The notes under the pieces are model-generated. The model was not told the DNA's origin, ran no database searches, and saw only the letters and a list, made by a program, of their open reading frames with translations. Of a stretch of DNA of 64,000 bases, positions 1 through 12,925 are shown in pieces. Source of the DNA: Strongylocentrotus droebachiensis (Eukaryota > Echinodermata > Echinoidea > Camarodonta > Strongylocentrotidae); contig JAVYIG010000405.1 of the NCBI GenBank assembly GCA_035222895.1, positions 304,501 to 368,500 on the forward strand, in the 5' to 3' direction. The number at the start of each line of letters is the position of its first letter. Within the stretch, counting starts at the first letter, position 1. The position numbers and the translations under genes were made by a program.

Positions 1-2888
1 GCTCGGGAAGGCATTCTCGATGCTGTCATTACGATGGCGATTGAAGATCACGTGACATAAACGGTATTCATAGGGCAATTGCCATGTGTTTGCCATTATT
101 ACATCGTCGCAATCGTGCAATTATTTTTCCAAGGCATTACATTGAGAGAGAACGAAAAACCCAACGTATGTCATAAGAAATTGAACCGACATACATTTAC
201 TTTCATAATGATACGCAGACAGAATAATAGTTGTAATATGACGAAACACATAATATTATATTCCTGTTTGAATAGGGCGATTCTCCCACCCATCCTGGCT
301 ACTTTGATCGTACTGAATATGGGCTTTACGATCTTAAACGTGTTGAACAAAGGTGTTATGGGGGGGGGGGGCTTTTATCTATAACAAATGCGAAGAAAAT
401 TTAGTTTGTACAAACAAGTACATTATACTTTATTTAGCTGCTTGTTATAGCAAACTGTTTTTGTTTGTTTGTTGTTGTTTTTTAAGACAGATTCTTCATT
501 TCTTCATTATTCTTGAATTTAAGGAACAGTGTCCTATGTAGCTCGTGTTGATGTCCACACAATTGCTGTATAACATCCGTTTAGGTAAGAATCATCTTTA
601 TCATTAAATTATATAAACGAACGAAACTGTGAATGTATTTAATGGATAGTTTCTTCACTACGATCTCCTAAATTCTAGCTCCCTTCAACATCCGTGTAAT
701 TTTATACGATGTGTTTTGATGTTCATTGAAAGCTAGATCTGGCCTCTTTCGACAACATTTCCGATGTCTTGTTTTTGTTACGTAATAATTATCCGGTGTT
801 CGGTTTAATAGACTGAACAGTTATTCGGTTATTGAGCACCTGCAGAGTGATAAGGATGATCTGTTTGTCATAAAATGTCAGGGTAACTTTAGCAATGACA
901 TTTATTCTGCTCCACACGTGACTTCATTAATGTGTTATAACATGGACATTTATCAGAACGTGTCTGATTTGCTTTAACGCGATCACGTGACACTAAGCTG
1001 CACGAGGATACGAGCGTGAATAATATTACTCGTACTTATAATACTTTAACTGAAGCGAAAAGAAACCTGATTGTTATCGAGTGATGATTCGAGAGAAAAC
1101 AAGGCACAAGGTCGAAAAGAACCTGAATTTAAACAACAGATATCTGAATATTGCATGTATGATGGTTCTATATATAATCCTCGTGTAATGACATCGCAAT
1201 GTAGGTTTGTCGCCTCCATGACCAGCTTAACTTGTGAAACTACTTTTTTTGTCTGTTTCGTATCTTTCAAGTGGAAATGAACTCCGTTTTTTTTCTTCTG
1301 CATAAAGAAACCAAACACTAATATAACGTTGACAATGTCCCACATACTGCACATAGGTTAAAATCATCAGGGTTTATCTCCATTTTGTAAAATACTTTGG
1401 AGCATAACAATGATACCCGTCCTGTAATGTTTGATAATACTATAAATCTACATTAAATCGAATTTCCTCCTATGTGACGTCATCGCGGTTAATCCCACCC
1501 TTTCCAAGAAAGGGAAAGCAACGGAGATAACATTAGAGGAGATTATCTAGAGTTAGTTATGTCTCATGAACAAGAAATTGTTTGCCCTTTGAAAGTATTT
1601 CCAATAACTCAAATGTCATCCAAAAGGGGAAACAATAAAATGAGAGATAAGTAATTTCGGCATGTCTTTGAAGGTTCAGAACGGAAGTAATGAACATTTT
1701 AAATAATCCTTTGTCTTTCTGTTGAAATAGGGGATTTTTGTTTAGGGGGCAGGGGCGTTGTATGGGTTGAGGGCAGTAATGACAGAAATATTTGATGCAA
1801 AAATAAGAATGTCAGCTGTCAACTGTCTGCCATTTATTTGGGGGTTAGACATGTGAAACAAATCGATTTCGTGTGGGTGTCCTGTCTTGTCATCTACAAA
1901 TACAACTGAAATTATTGAAGGGGATTACGGAATAAAACAAGACAAGGAAGACAGATATTGATCGATTACACATTTTGTCACTGAGGTCAAATAGGGTATG
2001 AACACTATGAACAGGCCATTGCCATTATAGGGTTGATTAATCATCATACTTGTATTATTATTTTTAGAAATGCTTGTCGAGTGAGAGTTATTGGAGCTCA
2101 TGTAATGACCCGTTGAACGATCGGTCATGCTGTCTAAAAATCGAAGCCTGATGTATAAATAACTGCAGGGAAGAGAATACGGTGACTAAATTCTTGTGGA
2201 AATGGCCTTTGAATTGAACTACTATTCATGCAATTATACACAGTCAATTTCCATAGGTGAAGGATACAGTGAAAAGGAAAAAAGAATCGTATAAATTATT
2301 CTTTGTTGAGTTGGGTGATTAGAGTCACTGCAATCCTATACACACATGTACTGCAGTTTCTAATACTGTAAGGAGAGACTTTGAAGAATATTGATATTGC
2401 GATGATTTCTTTTTGATAGTCAGTATGATTGTTTTAACTGAACCAAAAGAATATCATATACACGGAAAACAATTATCATCGTAACAATTTGGTGCAATCA
2501 TGAGCATGAATACGCAAATTTTACGTACCTTTTGAACCGAAAATATCAGAGATCCAAAAGAACATCCGAGTAGACGTCATTCGATGAGAATCTATTGAGA
2601 GATAAAAGAGATTAAGAATATATTTAAAAACAACTTTGTTGAAGTAAATTACACAATTCCCGCATAAAACAAAATCATGAAAACTCCATCTGTATTCATT
2701 CATATTGGGAAAAAAAGTACTTTCCCCTGAAAAAGGTATAAGTCCCGTGTGATTACGTATATAACGTCTGAATACATATCTGTTACGTAAAATGATATGG
2801 TATACGGGAATTATACAGTGATTAGATGGGGAAAAAATGGAAAAATAATCCTGATGTATTTTGTTGGCTGTATTCTAGATGGCGCACT
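1..2888. other. No gene seen
   Basis: AT-rich DNA with scattered short frames of 60-100 codons lacking any domain. A G12 run at 360-371 and a gtgacgtcatcg word near 1476 are the only notable items. Confidence 0.6.
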
Positions 2889-3398
2889 TTAAAGGTAATA
2901 CAAAGTTTTGGGAAATTTTGAAAATTGGGTGAATAGTGAATCTTTACAATTTTGATATATTTAGATGCCCCTGTGGATGTATTATAAGCACTAAAAAAAT
3001 TAACCCCTAAAACACTTCTGTTTTCGAGAAAAATTGAATATAAACATTTACCGGTGCTCCCGGTAAATTTTGATAAATTTCAAATGGCGACTACGGCCGT
3101 ACAATGGTAGCTGCGACCATGAAAATCTCGGAATATGTAGTTGTGATATATAATTTCCAAACGGGAATAGCTAATCGGTCGATTTTAGTCAAGAAACATT
3201 ATTTCATAGCTAAACTAATATCTTGACCTTGAGAGGGAGCTATACAACATAAAGGGTTTATTATTTATAATTTCATAACTTTAGACTCGATTTCAACCGG
3301 GACAACGATCAATGAATATTGTAGGAACGCATATGCTTCCGATATGTTAATTTAAACCAAATTCATGACCCCATACCGAAACTTAGTAATACCTTTAA
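2889..3398. mobile_element. TTAA-flanked MITE, family 1 copy 1
   Basis: TTAA at 2889-2892 and 3395-3398 flank a 502-bp element. The left end reads aggtaatacaaag and the right end, reversed, reads aggtattactaag, giving imperfect terminal inverted repeats. The same element recurs at 62848-63347. It contains a perfect internal palindrome, atttaccgg (3046-3054) with ccggtaaat (3060-3068). No transposase is encoded. TTAA targets are used by Kolobok and piggyBac; the AGG start favours Kolobok, by inference. Confidence 0.8.
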
Positions 3399-4409
3399 TC
3401 TATTCGGATAACTTTCAAATGAATGTGCCCATCCAAACTTGAAAGTTAAAATCTTGGTAGAGTATACATTTTTTTTAATTTGATACATATTTTATAGTAT
3501 TTTATTGACGGTTTAATACAATTTTTGAACAATAAAAGAGTGTCCACCTTTTTTTTTGCTGAGTGATTGCATTGAACTAAGATTCGCTTTCAAAGCTTAC
3601 TTACATTAGGCATTTAAACATCTTTAATTTTCCGAATCAGCAATGGAGGAAAGGATATAATATTAAATTATCAAGAACTACATATTATACAAAATCGAAA
3701 CATACTGACTTTTTGGAAAACTCAACAGATTTTGAGGAATATTAAGGAAAAAGATATATTAACGGTTAGAAGCCAAGTGAAAAAATTAAGGAGCACATGC
3801 CATGAATAGTGAGGATAATGTGTGGTAATCTTCTTATTTGTCCGTCCCCCCCCCCCCTCATTCCTGCAAATATGGTGAAAGGTTTGATTTTGAGTAATGA
3901 TGCCTGGTGACCATGATAAATCACACACTCTCTGACTATCAAAATATGGTAAATGGCTATGACGTAGGATTTAGGATACAAAATCTAGGTAAGGGTTTTC
4001 ATTTCCCCTGTATTTTACAGTGTTGCCGTAGGCTACATGTACATACTGATTGATGTGATTATCGGATGTAATGCAGTTTCATCATCTGTTTTGCAATAAA
4101 TAATTTAGTGCTGCGACTGTGATATATGGAATCAATTGATAATTAATCACAATATATCACATGCGAAACGTATTTGTTGTAGCCTATTTGGGGCTAATCC
4201 TTTTGGAAAAATGAATAACTAATGTTGACATTTTTCAAATGCCAGTCTGCGTTTTAATATTTTTCTCTCGTCAATCGTCATCAAAAGAAGGAAATGTCAC
4301 AAATATATTTTTAGTCTTTTAACCTTTTGAGTTTCATAGCCTCAGTCTTATGGAAATATTGCGAGAGGGAAGTAAATCGAGAGGGAAGGATATATATATT
4401 TAGATCGAT

Positions 4410-4430
4410 GAAAAAGAAAGGAAAGAGAGG

Positions 4431-4468
<38 letters not shown>

Positions 4469-4550
4469 GAGACGATACTAGACAGTGACATAATACCTTT
4501 GTATGGAAAACTTGGGAGAGAGAGAGAGAGAGATAGATAGAGGGAAGGGT
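4410..4550. repeat. GA microsatellite
   Basis: An interrupted (GA)n tract with GATA and GGGA variants. Minus-strand frames of Ser-Leu repeats over it are artefacts. Confidence 0.9.
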
Positions 4551-5664
4551 AGGGAATATGATCTTTTAAAACAAATGTTTTTCTATCAGAGTATATTTTG
4601 CACATAATCATTATAATGTTTGTTTCTTTCGGAAGACCATCTCACGACTACCTCTCACGAAGACAGAGAGAGCAAAAACCTCCACCATGTCTGTCATATA
4701 ACATGAAGCCTCAAAATACAGCTTTACCCTCTACATATTTTGTATTCCCAGAGACCAAATCAAAGGTCGAACAACGTCCTTACCAATTCTGTTTCTCATG
4801 TAAAAAATCATCATCTGCTGATTAGATTGATTGGGGTCTTGATTAGCCTGATTAGAGTTCAACCTTGGTTCGATTGTCATGTAAACAACTCATCTCTATC
4901 GGGTCGATTTGATATCTAGAAATTACTTTCCATTACGTTGAGCACAAGCTTTACCCTTGACTTTGATTTTCGTTCCACCGTGAGCTAGCTTTCCCGCTCA
5001 AAGGTAGTAATTACGATTTTCCTCATTTTTTTCCTTCCTTCAAACAGGTACTTTTCTGTAGCATAATCCCGCAACCACATTTCAAATTTTAGCGGTTAAG
5101 GTTAGCCATTTATACCTTTCTAGGAATATTTTGTTTTAGCTCCATTTTTATGAAGTAACGTCTGACAGAGATAATGTAGTTTTACAGATTGACTTTTTAA
5201 GTTTGAATTTTCTAGGATAGTCAAGTAGAGATATGCTCTCCATTTGAAAAATAATCGTGAATTGTCAATCAGCATTAGGCATATGTTTATTTGATCTAAA
5301 TATCGAAAGTGAATTCATTTACTACAAATTTTCTCTTCAATAACGGTTTACGCTTAACCAATCAAATTAAGATTATTCTTTGACAAATTAATTTAACTAC
5401 ATGTATATGTGAGAATCTAAAACTACTGAAGTAAAACTCTAGTATAATTTGCTCTAATTTTCGCAATTTTTTATTTCAAATTTGCAGCATGATATACAAA
5501 AATAGGCTTATTCGGAAAGAATGCCTTACAATGAATTAAAGGTAAAAAGCACAAATGATACAATTTGATATGTTACTAGACTCCCGTTTCTGGGTCACAA
5601 TTTGTAAGGTTAAACTTTAAATAGAAAGAGATAAAGTGGGTGGAACGGCTCGGAACGATGAAAC

Positions 5665-5668
5665 CGAA

Positions 5669-5699
<31 letters not shown>

Positions 5700-5760
5700 A
5701 ATAAAGAGAAAGAGAGAGAGAGAGAGATAGGGATGGATGGAGAGAAAGGGGGAGGAGGAG
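5665..5760. repeat. GA microsatellite
   Basis: An interrupted (GA)n tract ending in GGA repeats. Confidence 0.9.
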
Positions 5761-6340
5761 GAACAATGATTGATCAATAAACCTCTTGAGAGATCCCGTC
5801 AGGTCAATAATTCATGAGAGACTGCGTGACGTACTCAACGACGATGCTTATAAGAACCAATTGTTTCAATACTGGTGAAAGATGAACAAATCTTTAGACT
5901 TCCATTTTGTTTAGTCGTCTTCAATACTACTTCCCATTTTTAGGACTTGTAAGAAGATTTGTTTCTGTCTAGATACATTTTCGACAATTTCATATACAGA
6001 GGCGTAGCGTGGGCCAACTATTTTAGAAGATAATATTGAATCATATACTGTAGGGAGAGGGGCATCGGTTTTACTAGGTGGATGAATGAACACGAGGCAA
6101 CCATTTGGGAGGCGTCCTGTCATCTTATTTTATGTCTTTGTGTTCCTTTCCCCCTCTCCCTTCTTGAGTTTAACTTTCCTTTTCTTCTTTTCTCCCCTTT
6201 TCGCCTTTCGATTGAGGGGCAGGTGTGCCCCCTCCTCTCGTGCCGATGTAACTGCGCCTCTGTTCACACAATATGTCAATATGTTTTAGTTACACTAGTG
6301 CGTTGACTTCCACAGATGCAAACGATGCGTTAGACAATGA

Positions 6341-6359
6341 ACCTACTACTGTAGTAGGT
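6341..6359. repeat. Short perfect palindrome
   Basis: Arms acctactac and gtagtaggt are separated by one base. No function is evident. It lies next to the gatctacgctagaccgatc motif at 6396-6416 that recurs inverted at 8276-8296. Confidence 0.6.
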
Positions 6360-6574
6360 CCATGGTTAGACCCCATTCTCACTCACTTTGCTGGACCGAT
6401 CTACGCTAGACCGATCAAATGGACCGCTCCGGTTCGTTTATGTTCACACTCATCGTAATATTTACCCTGCTGAGTCACGTTATTCCTTAGCATCGGGAAC
6501 GGTTCCTGTTGCTATGGTAGCACGGGTCATCGTCGCGCGTAATCAAAATGTATGTCATGCGTATCAGGAAAATC

Positions 6575-7012
6575 ACCCCCTGGACAATAAGCCCTCGGGT
6601 AAAAAACCCGGAAAACTGCATATACCCCCAATGACAATTAACCCCCCCCCCCCCCTGAGAAATTACCCCCCCCCCCGGAAATTGACCCCCAAGGACAACC
6701 ACCCCCGAGGATAATTACTCACCGGAAAATTACCCCCTAGGACAATTACCCGCCGTGGACAATTACCCCCCCCCCCCCCACCCCCTGAAACTACCCCCTA
6801 GGACAATTAATCTCTCTTGCAAATCACCCCACCCCCTATTCATCAAAGGGGGAGTTCACCCTGATAATTAGTTGGTTTTCATAAAAGAAGACCTTTTTTC
6901 AGGGGGGGGGGCTTATCCGGGGGGGGGGGTGTCCTCGGGGAGGGGGGGGGGGTAATTTTCTCGCTGGTAATCGACCGGAGGTGATTGCCCAGGGGGTTAT
7001 TGTCCTAGAACC
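6575..7012. repeat. C-tract/G-tract foldback array
   Basis: The left part (6575-6830) is a run of degenerate ggacaattaccccc units, with C-runs of up to about 14. The right part (6900-7012) carries the same motif in reverse orientation (gggggtaattttc, gggggttattgtcc) with G-runs of 9-11. The two halves converge on a spacer at 6831-6899. The result is a large imperfect inverted repeat with many potential G-quadruplex tracts on each strand. Frames across it are low-complexity artefacts. Confidence 0.75.
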
Positions 7013-7278
7013 ATTTCATGGTACCTTCTTTGTCTATCTTTCCTATTAACTATGTTATTCTCTTTTTTTCTTGATTCATCTCTTATTATATATTTATATT
7101 CCCCTCTATCATTTACTGTTTCGGTTCGTTTGATGTTTAGATTTATTTGTTCTTTTTCCATCTTTCATCTTCTTTTCTATTTATGAATTTCTACTATTTG
7201 ATTTTCATTTCTCTTCCTGTCTTTCCTTGTGTTAGTCTTTTTTTTTCCTTTCACTTCTTCTTTTATTCTTTGTTTTAT

Positions 7279-8053
7279 TATTCTATAACGTTCTCTTATG
7301 GTATTCTTTGTTTCTTCCTTCTATAACCTTCCCTTATTTAATTCTTTGTTTCTTCCTTCTGTAACCTATCCTTATATTATTCTTTGTTTTTCCTTCTTTA
7401 CCCTTTTCTTATATTATTCTTTGTTTCTTCCATCTATAACCTTTTCTTATGATATCTTTTTTACTTCCTTCTATAACCTTTCCTTATGTTATTCTTTGTT
7501 TCTTCCTTCTATAACATTTTCTTATGGTATCCTTTGTTTCTTCGATCTATAAACTTTCATTATGTTTAATCCTTTTTACTTCCTTCTATACCCTTTTCTT
7601 ATATTATTCTTTGTTTCTTCCATCTATATCCTTTTCTTATAATATCTTTTGTACTTCCTTCTTTAACCTTTTCTTATGGTATCCTTTGTTTCTTCCATGT
7701 ATAACCTTTCCTTATGTTACCCTTTGTTTCTTCGATCTATAACCTTTTCTTATGATATATTTTTAACTTTCTTCTATAACCTTTTTTTATGGTATCCTTT
7801 TTACTTCCTTCTATACCCTTTTCTTATATTATTCTTTGTTTCTTCCATCTATAACCTTTTCGTATGATATCTTTTTTACTTCCTTCTATAACCCTTTTTT
7901 CATGGTATCCTTTTTACTTCCTTCTATACCCTTTTCTTATAATTATCCTTTGTTTCTTCCTTTTGCAGCCTTTTCTTATGTTATTCTTTGTTTCTTCCTT
8001 CTATTACCTATTCCTATGTTATTCTTTTATAACATTTTCTTATATTATTCTCT
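7279..8053 (+). repeat. About 20 copies of a 38-bp pyrimidine-rich minisatellite
   Basis: A unit like ttattctttgtttcttcc followed by ttctataaccttttc recurs every 37-38 bases (for example starts near 7294, 7332, 7370, 7408, 7445, 7483 and 7521). The units are diverged, with a gatatcttttttacttcc subtype alternating. Several open frames across it encode repetitive Phe/Leu/Tyr strings and are not genes. Confidence 0.85.
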
Positions 8054-8305
8054 GTTTTTATTCGTGAACTGTAACATTTTGTTCTCTTTCATTACTTTTC
8101 CACTTCCGGTTGAAGATCGCTCCTTGGCACGGTGTGGGTTCACACTGCACGCGAAATCGGTCTGGAGCAATCTAGGAAGCGAACCTGTCCTGAAGACCAC
8201 ATTGGGAAGCGATCTTCTGGTTGTTTGTTCTCCCGTTTGTTCTGTTCTCACTCACCGTTAGACCCATCTAGCCTAGATCGGTCTAGCATAGATTGGTCTT
8301 CGTTT

Positions 8306-8770
8306 TTAATTTAATTTATTTTTTTTTATTTTTTTTAAACGTTTTAGCCCTCCATAGGCTATTTTATTGAGTCAAACAAACATTCTTACAATTCAATGAA
8401 ATTAAGTCTTTCCTTAACTCAAACAAAACAGAATACTTTCACATTTCTCTCCTTGTTGTTCATACAAACAAATGTTGAAGTGACTGCCATTTAGTAAAAC
8501 ATTTGTTATGCATACCAGATATAGAATGGATATATCTCTCGTCTTCATAATATTGAATAATTTTCTTCTTCAAAGAACTAAAATTTGGAATTTTGTTATT
8601 AAGCTTTATTAATTTTATTATGTTTGTGTGTGTAAGCTTTAGACAATGGGCCCACAGTGCACTGAATACAGTAATCTCCAAATAGCCTATTATTTCATAA
8701 TATGAATTTGTCTTTAGAAGCACCAATGTGCCTACGATTTCAAAACAAAATAATTTCAAGTCTCTGACTC
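8306..8770 (-). mobile_element. LINE remnant with ORF2 C-terminus and poly(A)-like tail, minus strand
   Basis: A minus-strand frame at 8460-8759 ends with LKKKIIQYYEDERYIHSISG and FTKWQSLQHLF. This resembles the end of L1/Tx1-type ORF2 proteins, where an Ekyia..nk...F.kW pattern is common. Downstream on the same strand come caataaaatag (polyadenylation signal, about 8360) and an A-rich tail at 8306-8337. The element is truncated at its 5' end, with no RT motifs. The family call rests on this C-terminal pattern only. Confidence 0.45.
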
Positions 8771-9079
8771 TTAACTAACCAAATATATGCTTTCTCCGAG
8801 CACATGTGAAATAGAGCGAAGTCCTCTTTTCATTTCAACTCTTTAAGTTATGCATTTGAAATAGATATCTATAAATTCATTAAATATAATCCTTTCCATA
8901 ATACACAGAAGCATTTGAAGATGACAATTTCAGATTGTTTGTCTAAATCTTACAATACCTTAAGGATAATAATTTCCAATCTATATGCATATTTTTAAAT
9001 ACATTAAGCTGTATGCATCTGTGTGCGTCTTAGGATTTAGTTTCTTCCGAGTAAACACTTCCGGATAGCTTTATCATTT

Positions 9080-9268
9080 TATTCCTTGTATTCTATATTT
9101 ACATGTCTTTCATGTATATAGGGACCCCTCTGTAAAACATCATTGTTATGCTATTAACGCTGAATAGGGAGGGATCTCCGTCTTCCGTTTAGTGTGTCTT
9201 TATGATTGTAACTGTATATATATTTATTTTTGTAATTGACGGAAAATAAATACAATACAATACAATGT
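9080..9268 (+). mobile_element. 3' end of a non-LTR retroposon with an (ACAAT)n tail
   Basis: The stretch reads like a LINE 3' UTR and ends in gaaaataaatacaatacaat at 9241-9266. AATAAA plus a pentamer tail is typical of CR1/L2-like ends. It faces the minus-strand LINE remnant at 8306-8770. The left edge is a guess. Confidence 0.45.
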
Positions 9269-9338
9269 AACTTAATAATTGGACATAAAAATGAAATTGT
9301 GTGTGATATTTTGTTAATATTTCATCACAATAATGCAG

Positions 9339-9447
9339 TATTGGAAGATGTCACCGCATTTAACCCGGCAAACTGCACCACCGGCACCATCGACACAGAC
9401 CGATTAAACATATCTTGGCTGTTCACCCAGACTAATAACACCCTAGG
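9339..9447 (+). other. Weak candidate exon cut by repeat DNA
   Basis: After an acceptor-like taatgcag (9338) the frame reads LEDVTAFNPANCTTGTID then TDRLNISWLFTQTNNTLG, a GC-richer stretch with an ISW motif seen in many extracellular beta-sandwich domains. It runs into ttaaagggatagttgag (9456), which looks like a transposon end, and then a stop at 9497. I do not recognise the protein. The fragment could equally be chance. Confidence 0.2.
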
Positions 9448-9499
9448 TTCTATTAAAGGGATAGTTGAGTTCTGCTGCAGAGGGCGCTACACAAAATAA

Positions 9500-11469
9500 T
9501 TTTTTGTGAGATAATGAAAAACTGAGTGTCAAATTTGAAAGAACATATATTTAAATGACAAAATCATCTTTTTTTGATCAAAATCGATTCGGCTGAAATA
9601 TAACGATTTCTAATACTTATGTACCACCACAAATATTAGATATTTTGAAGAATTTGAAAAAACCGTTGAAATAACGAAATAACGCCTTTTACGTCGTATT
9701 TCAGCTAATGCCGATGATGGCTTTTTTGTTTGCATTTTCGTGATACTTATATTACGCACAACCAGCCGGCCCATGTATTGTTATTTTTAATTAAATAACT
9801 AATAACGGTCACCATGTTTTTTTTTAAAGTGGAGCTGAATTGGTATGCTCGTATTGGCTAAATTTCATTTTGGGGTCTAAAATTACCTTCATAGCTGTTT
9901 TATGTTCTAAAAGGGCACTAGCAATGTCAGAGATAAGAATAAGAGCAATAACCATGCACTTTGAAGGCATTTGCGGTCTGAAAAAAATAGATAATCGCTT
10001 TTTGATATTGTTGTCCTGATTAGAAATATATCCAAAGGCTAAATGGGGTGATTGGCTCGGCAGGTTCATTGAGCAATACCTCTAAACATTACAAGATGCT
10101 CATAAGATATGATATACATCTAAACTACAATCCACCTATTTAGGAAATTCATTTGGAACTACATTAAATAACAATTGACAATCTAAACAAAATCGCTTTA
10201 AAGATGTAGACAGCTGTCTTTCCCTAGAAAAAGGATGAATAATTGCATCACAGTAAATAGTATTGGGAGCGCTAGGAGGGTCAAATCTGACTGACATGAG
10301 CGCTATACAAGAACCCACTATTATTATTATTATTATTATTATTGTCACCATAACATTTAAAGTGCTTTCGCCAAAAGGACGTAAAGTATTACACACTCAA
10401 CAATGTTTAATGTTTTGGTTTAAACTATCCATTCCCAAACGTTAACTTTTGAATATTCTTGTTTAAACAAATGACTAATAAATTGAAGATTTTATTTTTC
10501 GCATACTATAATTAAATCTTGACATGTTATTGTTATTATTCTTATTTTGTTGCGCTTTTGTCCGTCTTGGTTTGTTTGTTTCATGTTCCTGTATCTATTA
10601 CTACATTTGATTCTGTATATACTATTATATTTGTGACCCTATCTCTTGTTGGTCGATTAGGAAACACTTCTCTTCTTTCGGCAGAGCTAGAACCTAGGTA
10701 ATTTAAATGTAACTCCTTTTTTGCTTCTTTCAACATAAAGTTGACTTATGATTCATACATTGGGGAAAATAATCAGTAATACCTGTATGTCAAAAGGTGA
10801 GCTGTTAACTTCATATAGCTGGAATAGTGATCGTAGTTATTTAAAACGTAACATAATGACCTAATTTGGGTGTTCTCAATTTGACCCTTAACCGTTTCAT
10901 CGCATTAATATTTCAACTTCAATCTCCCCGGTCCTATAAAAGAGGACAACTACCGCTTCTCGAATATATACAATTATATGGGCGTAACCAGTTGGAAAAA
11001 AATTATTGCGGTTTGTCCGCAGAAAAGGTGTTTCTATAGCGATAAAAGCTATTACGATCTCATTATCTCGGTTGAATTGCCAATCGATTTAACCCAATTT
11101 GAATAATAAATGGTGCTTAAACGACATTGACGCCAAACCGTCAGCCCAAGGCGTAATACTATCATATACTCAGATACATATATGATTCATATCTTATATA
11201 CCATTTATAAAGTTACTAAATACGAGTCATGTAGAGTTATAGGGACATTTGCACTTTAATTTTCTTATCATTTGACTGTTTGTGATTTAGTTGGAAAAAA
11301 GAGGATATTAAACCCGTCTGTATACTTTAATCATGAATGCAGAAAAATTAAATGTTGCATCACAACTTCATCCTAAACAAAGAAAAGGCCTAAAGGTTGT
11401 TCATTATGAGAGAATGCTGTACAAATTATACAATGGAAATGCAAATGACTGGCTTATTACCATGAGTAT
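9500..11469. other. No gene seen
   Basis: AT-rich. An (ATT)n run at 10318-10342 is flanked on its left, read on the minus strand, by tatagcgctcatgtcagt, which looks like SINE-style 3' sequence. No element could be delimited. Confidence 0.5.
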
Positions 11470-12108
11470 TAATCTAATTATCCTTTAAGTAATTGTTACA
11501 GACATGACTCAGTACTGCATGTTCATGATAACGACGTATACATCATCATTGATAAGCTATTTAACGTCAGACGATAACCATATAATGTCATCCGTTTCTA
11601 ATTATGCTTTTAATATTATGTTCAAATGACAATGGTAATCTTGAATCTGGAATCTTGAATAACAGGTACATGAAATTTCAAATTTCATAATCATCCTGTA
11701 AATGATTGTCACAGACATCAATAATTACTGCATGTTCATGATAACGACGCAAACATCATCATTGATAAGTTATTTAGCGTCAGACGATTTCCATATAATG
11801 TCATCCGTTTCTAATTATACTTTTAATATTATGTTCAAATGACAATGGTAATCTTGAATCTTGAATCTTGAATGAAAAGTCCACGACATTTCAAATTTCA
11901 TAATCATCCTGTAAATGATTATTACAGACATGAATACTTACTGCATGTTCATGATAACGGCGTACACATTATCACCGATAAGTTATTTAACGTCAGACGA
12001 TATTCATATAATGCCATCCGTTTCTAATTATGCTTTTATATGTTCAAATGACAATGATAATTTTGAAAATTGAATCTTGACTAATAAGTACATGAAATTT
12101 CATATACT
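11470..12108 (+). repeat. Three tandem copies of a 213-bp unit
   Basis: The word gacat followed by tactgcatgttcatgataacg appears at 11501, 11714 and 11927, an exact 213-base spacing. The surrounding sequence (gtcagacgat..catataatg.catccgtttctaattat, ttcaaatgacaatg) repeats with it. Units differ by about 5-10 percent. No coding frame runs through the array. Unit borders are approximate. Confidence 0.9.
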
Positions 12109-12799
12109 TTTGTATTTATCTTCTGTATGCTCTGCCTGAAAAACCCTAACATTTCTTCATCAAAGTCTTACTGCGATAAAAAATTCTCCATCAGTTTCTG
12201 ACTATAAATAGCTATTTCCCCCTCAAGCAGGCTTAATGCACGAGAGAAATGCATTACAGATCGCTAGATCAACATCAGAAAATTGCTACAAAACACCAAT
12301 TCAGGAGGGACCTCAACAAATTGATGTAATCACTGATGAAAGCGCATCTATACAATTAGGACACGGCAGATAACTTGGGAGAAGCAGCGCAAAGAGGTCA
12401 AGGCATTAAAGATTGTCATTAGGAAAGCAACGAGATTTGGGGCAAAAAAATCTTATCAGGAGAAAAATCAACTTCGATAAAAGCCTGAATATTACTGATA
12501 TCGTAGCAAAGATAAGGAAAACCATCTTATTTCATTTTAATATAATTGCTAGAAGAATGTCAGTCGCATGTAACGTAATTTACTTCTAAATCAATGTGAC
12601 GACACATTAGTCCCACGCTCTATCAACATTCCAAAACTAGAAACACAAATGACGTAGTTAGCATTTATACTATTCTTTCTTTTTCTCATTTTCGAAAAGT
12701 ATGACAAAAAAAATGACACTAATCTAATACACAATATTTTTCAAAGTATTTAACTTGGAAAGAAAAACGGATAATACATTATTAGGAAGAGGTAGATTT

Positions 12800-12925
12800 T
12801 TGAGAAAAAAAGAAAGAGAGAGGGAATAGAAGAGGGGAGATAGATACATAGATACATAGAGAGAGAGATAGGGAGAGAGAAAGAAAGAGAGAGAGAGAGA
12901 GAGAGAAACTGAGGAGAGAAAGAAA
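12800..12925. repeat. GA microsatellite
   Basis: An interrupted (GA)n tract with a GATACATA sub-repeat near 12840. Confidence 0.9.

Larger units (their letters stand above)
3399..6260. other. No gene seen apart from two GA tracts
   Basis: AT-rich. Contains a C-run at 3846-3857, an inverted pair gtgatatat/atatatcac at 4119-4160, and the microsatellites listed separately. Confidence 0.6.

Noticed and set aside
7298..8261. Chain of Phe/Leu/Tyr-rich plus-strand frames that could look like a membrane protein family
   Set aside because: They track the 38-bp minisatellite, with the period shared between frames.
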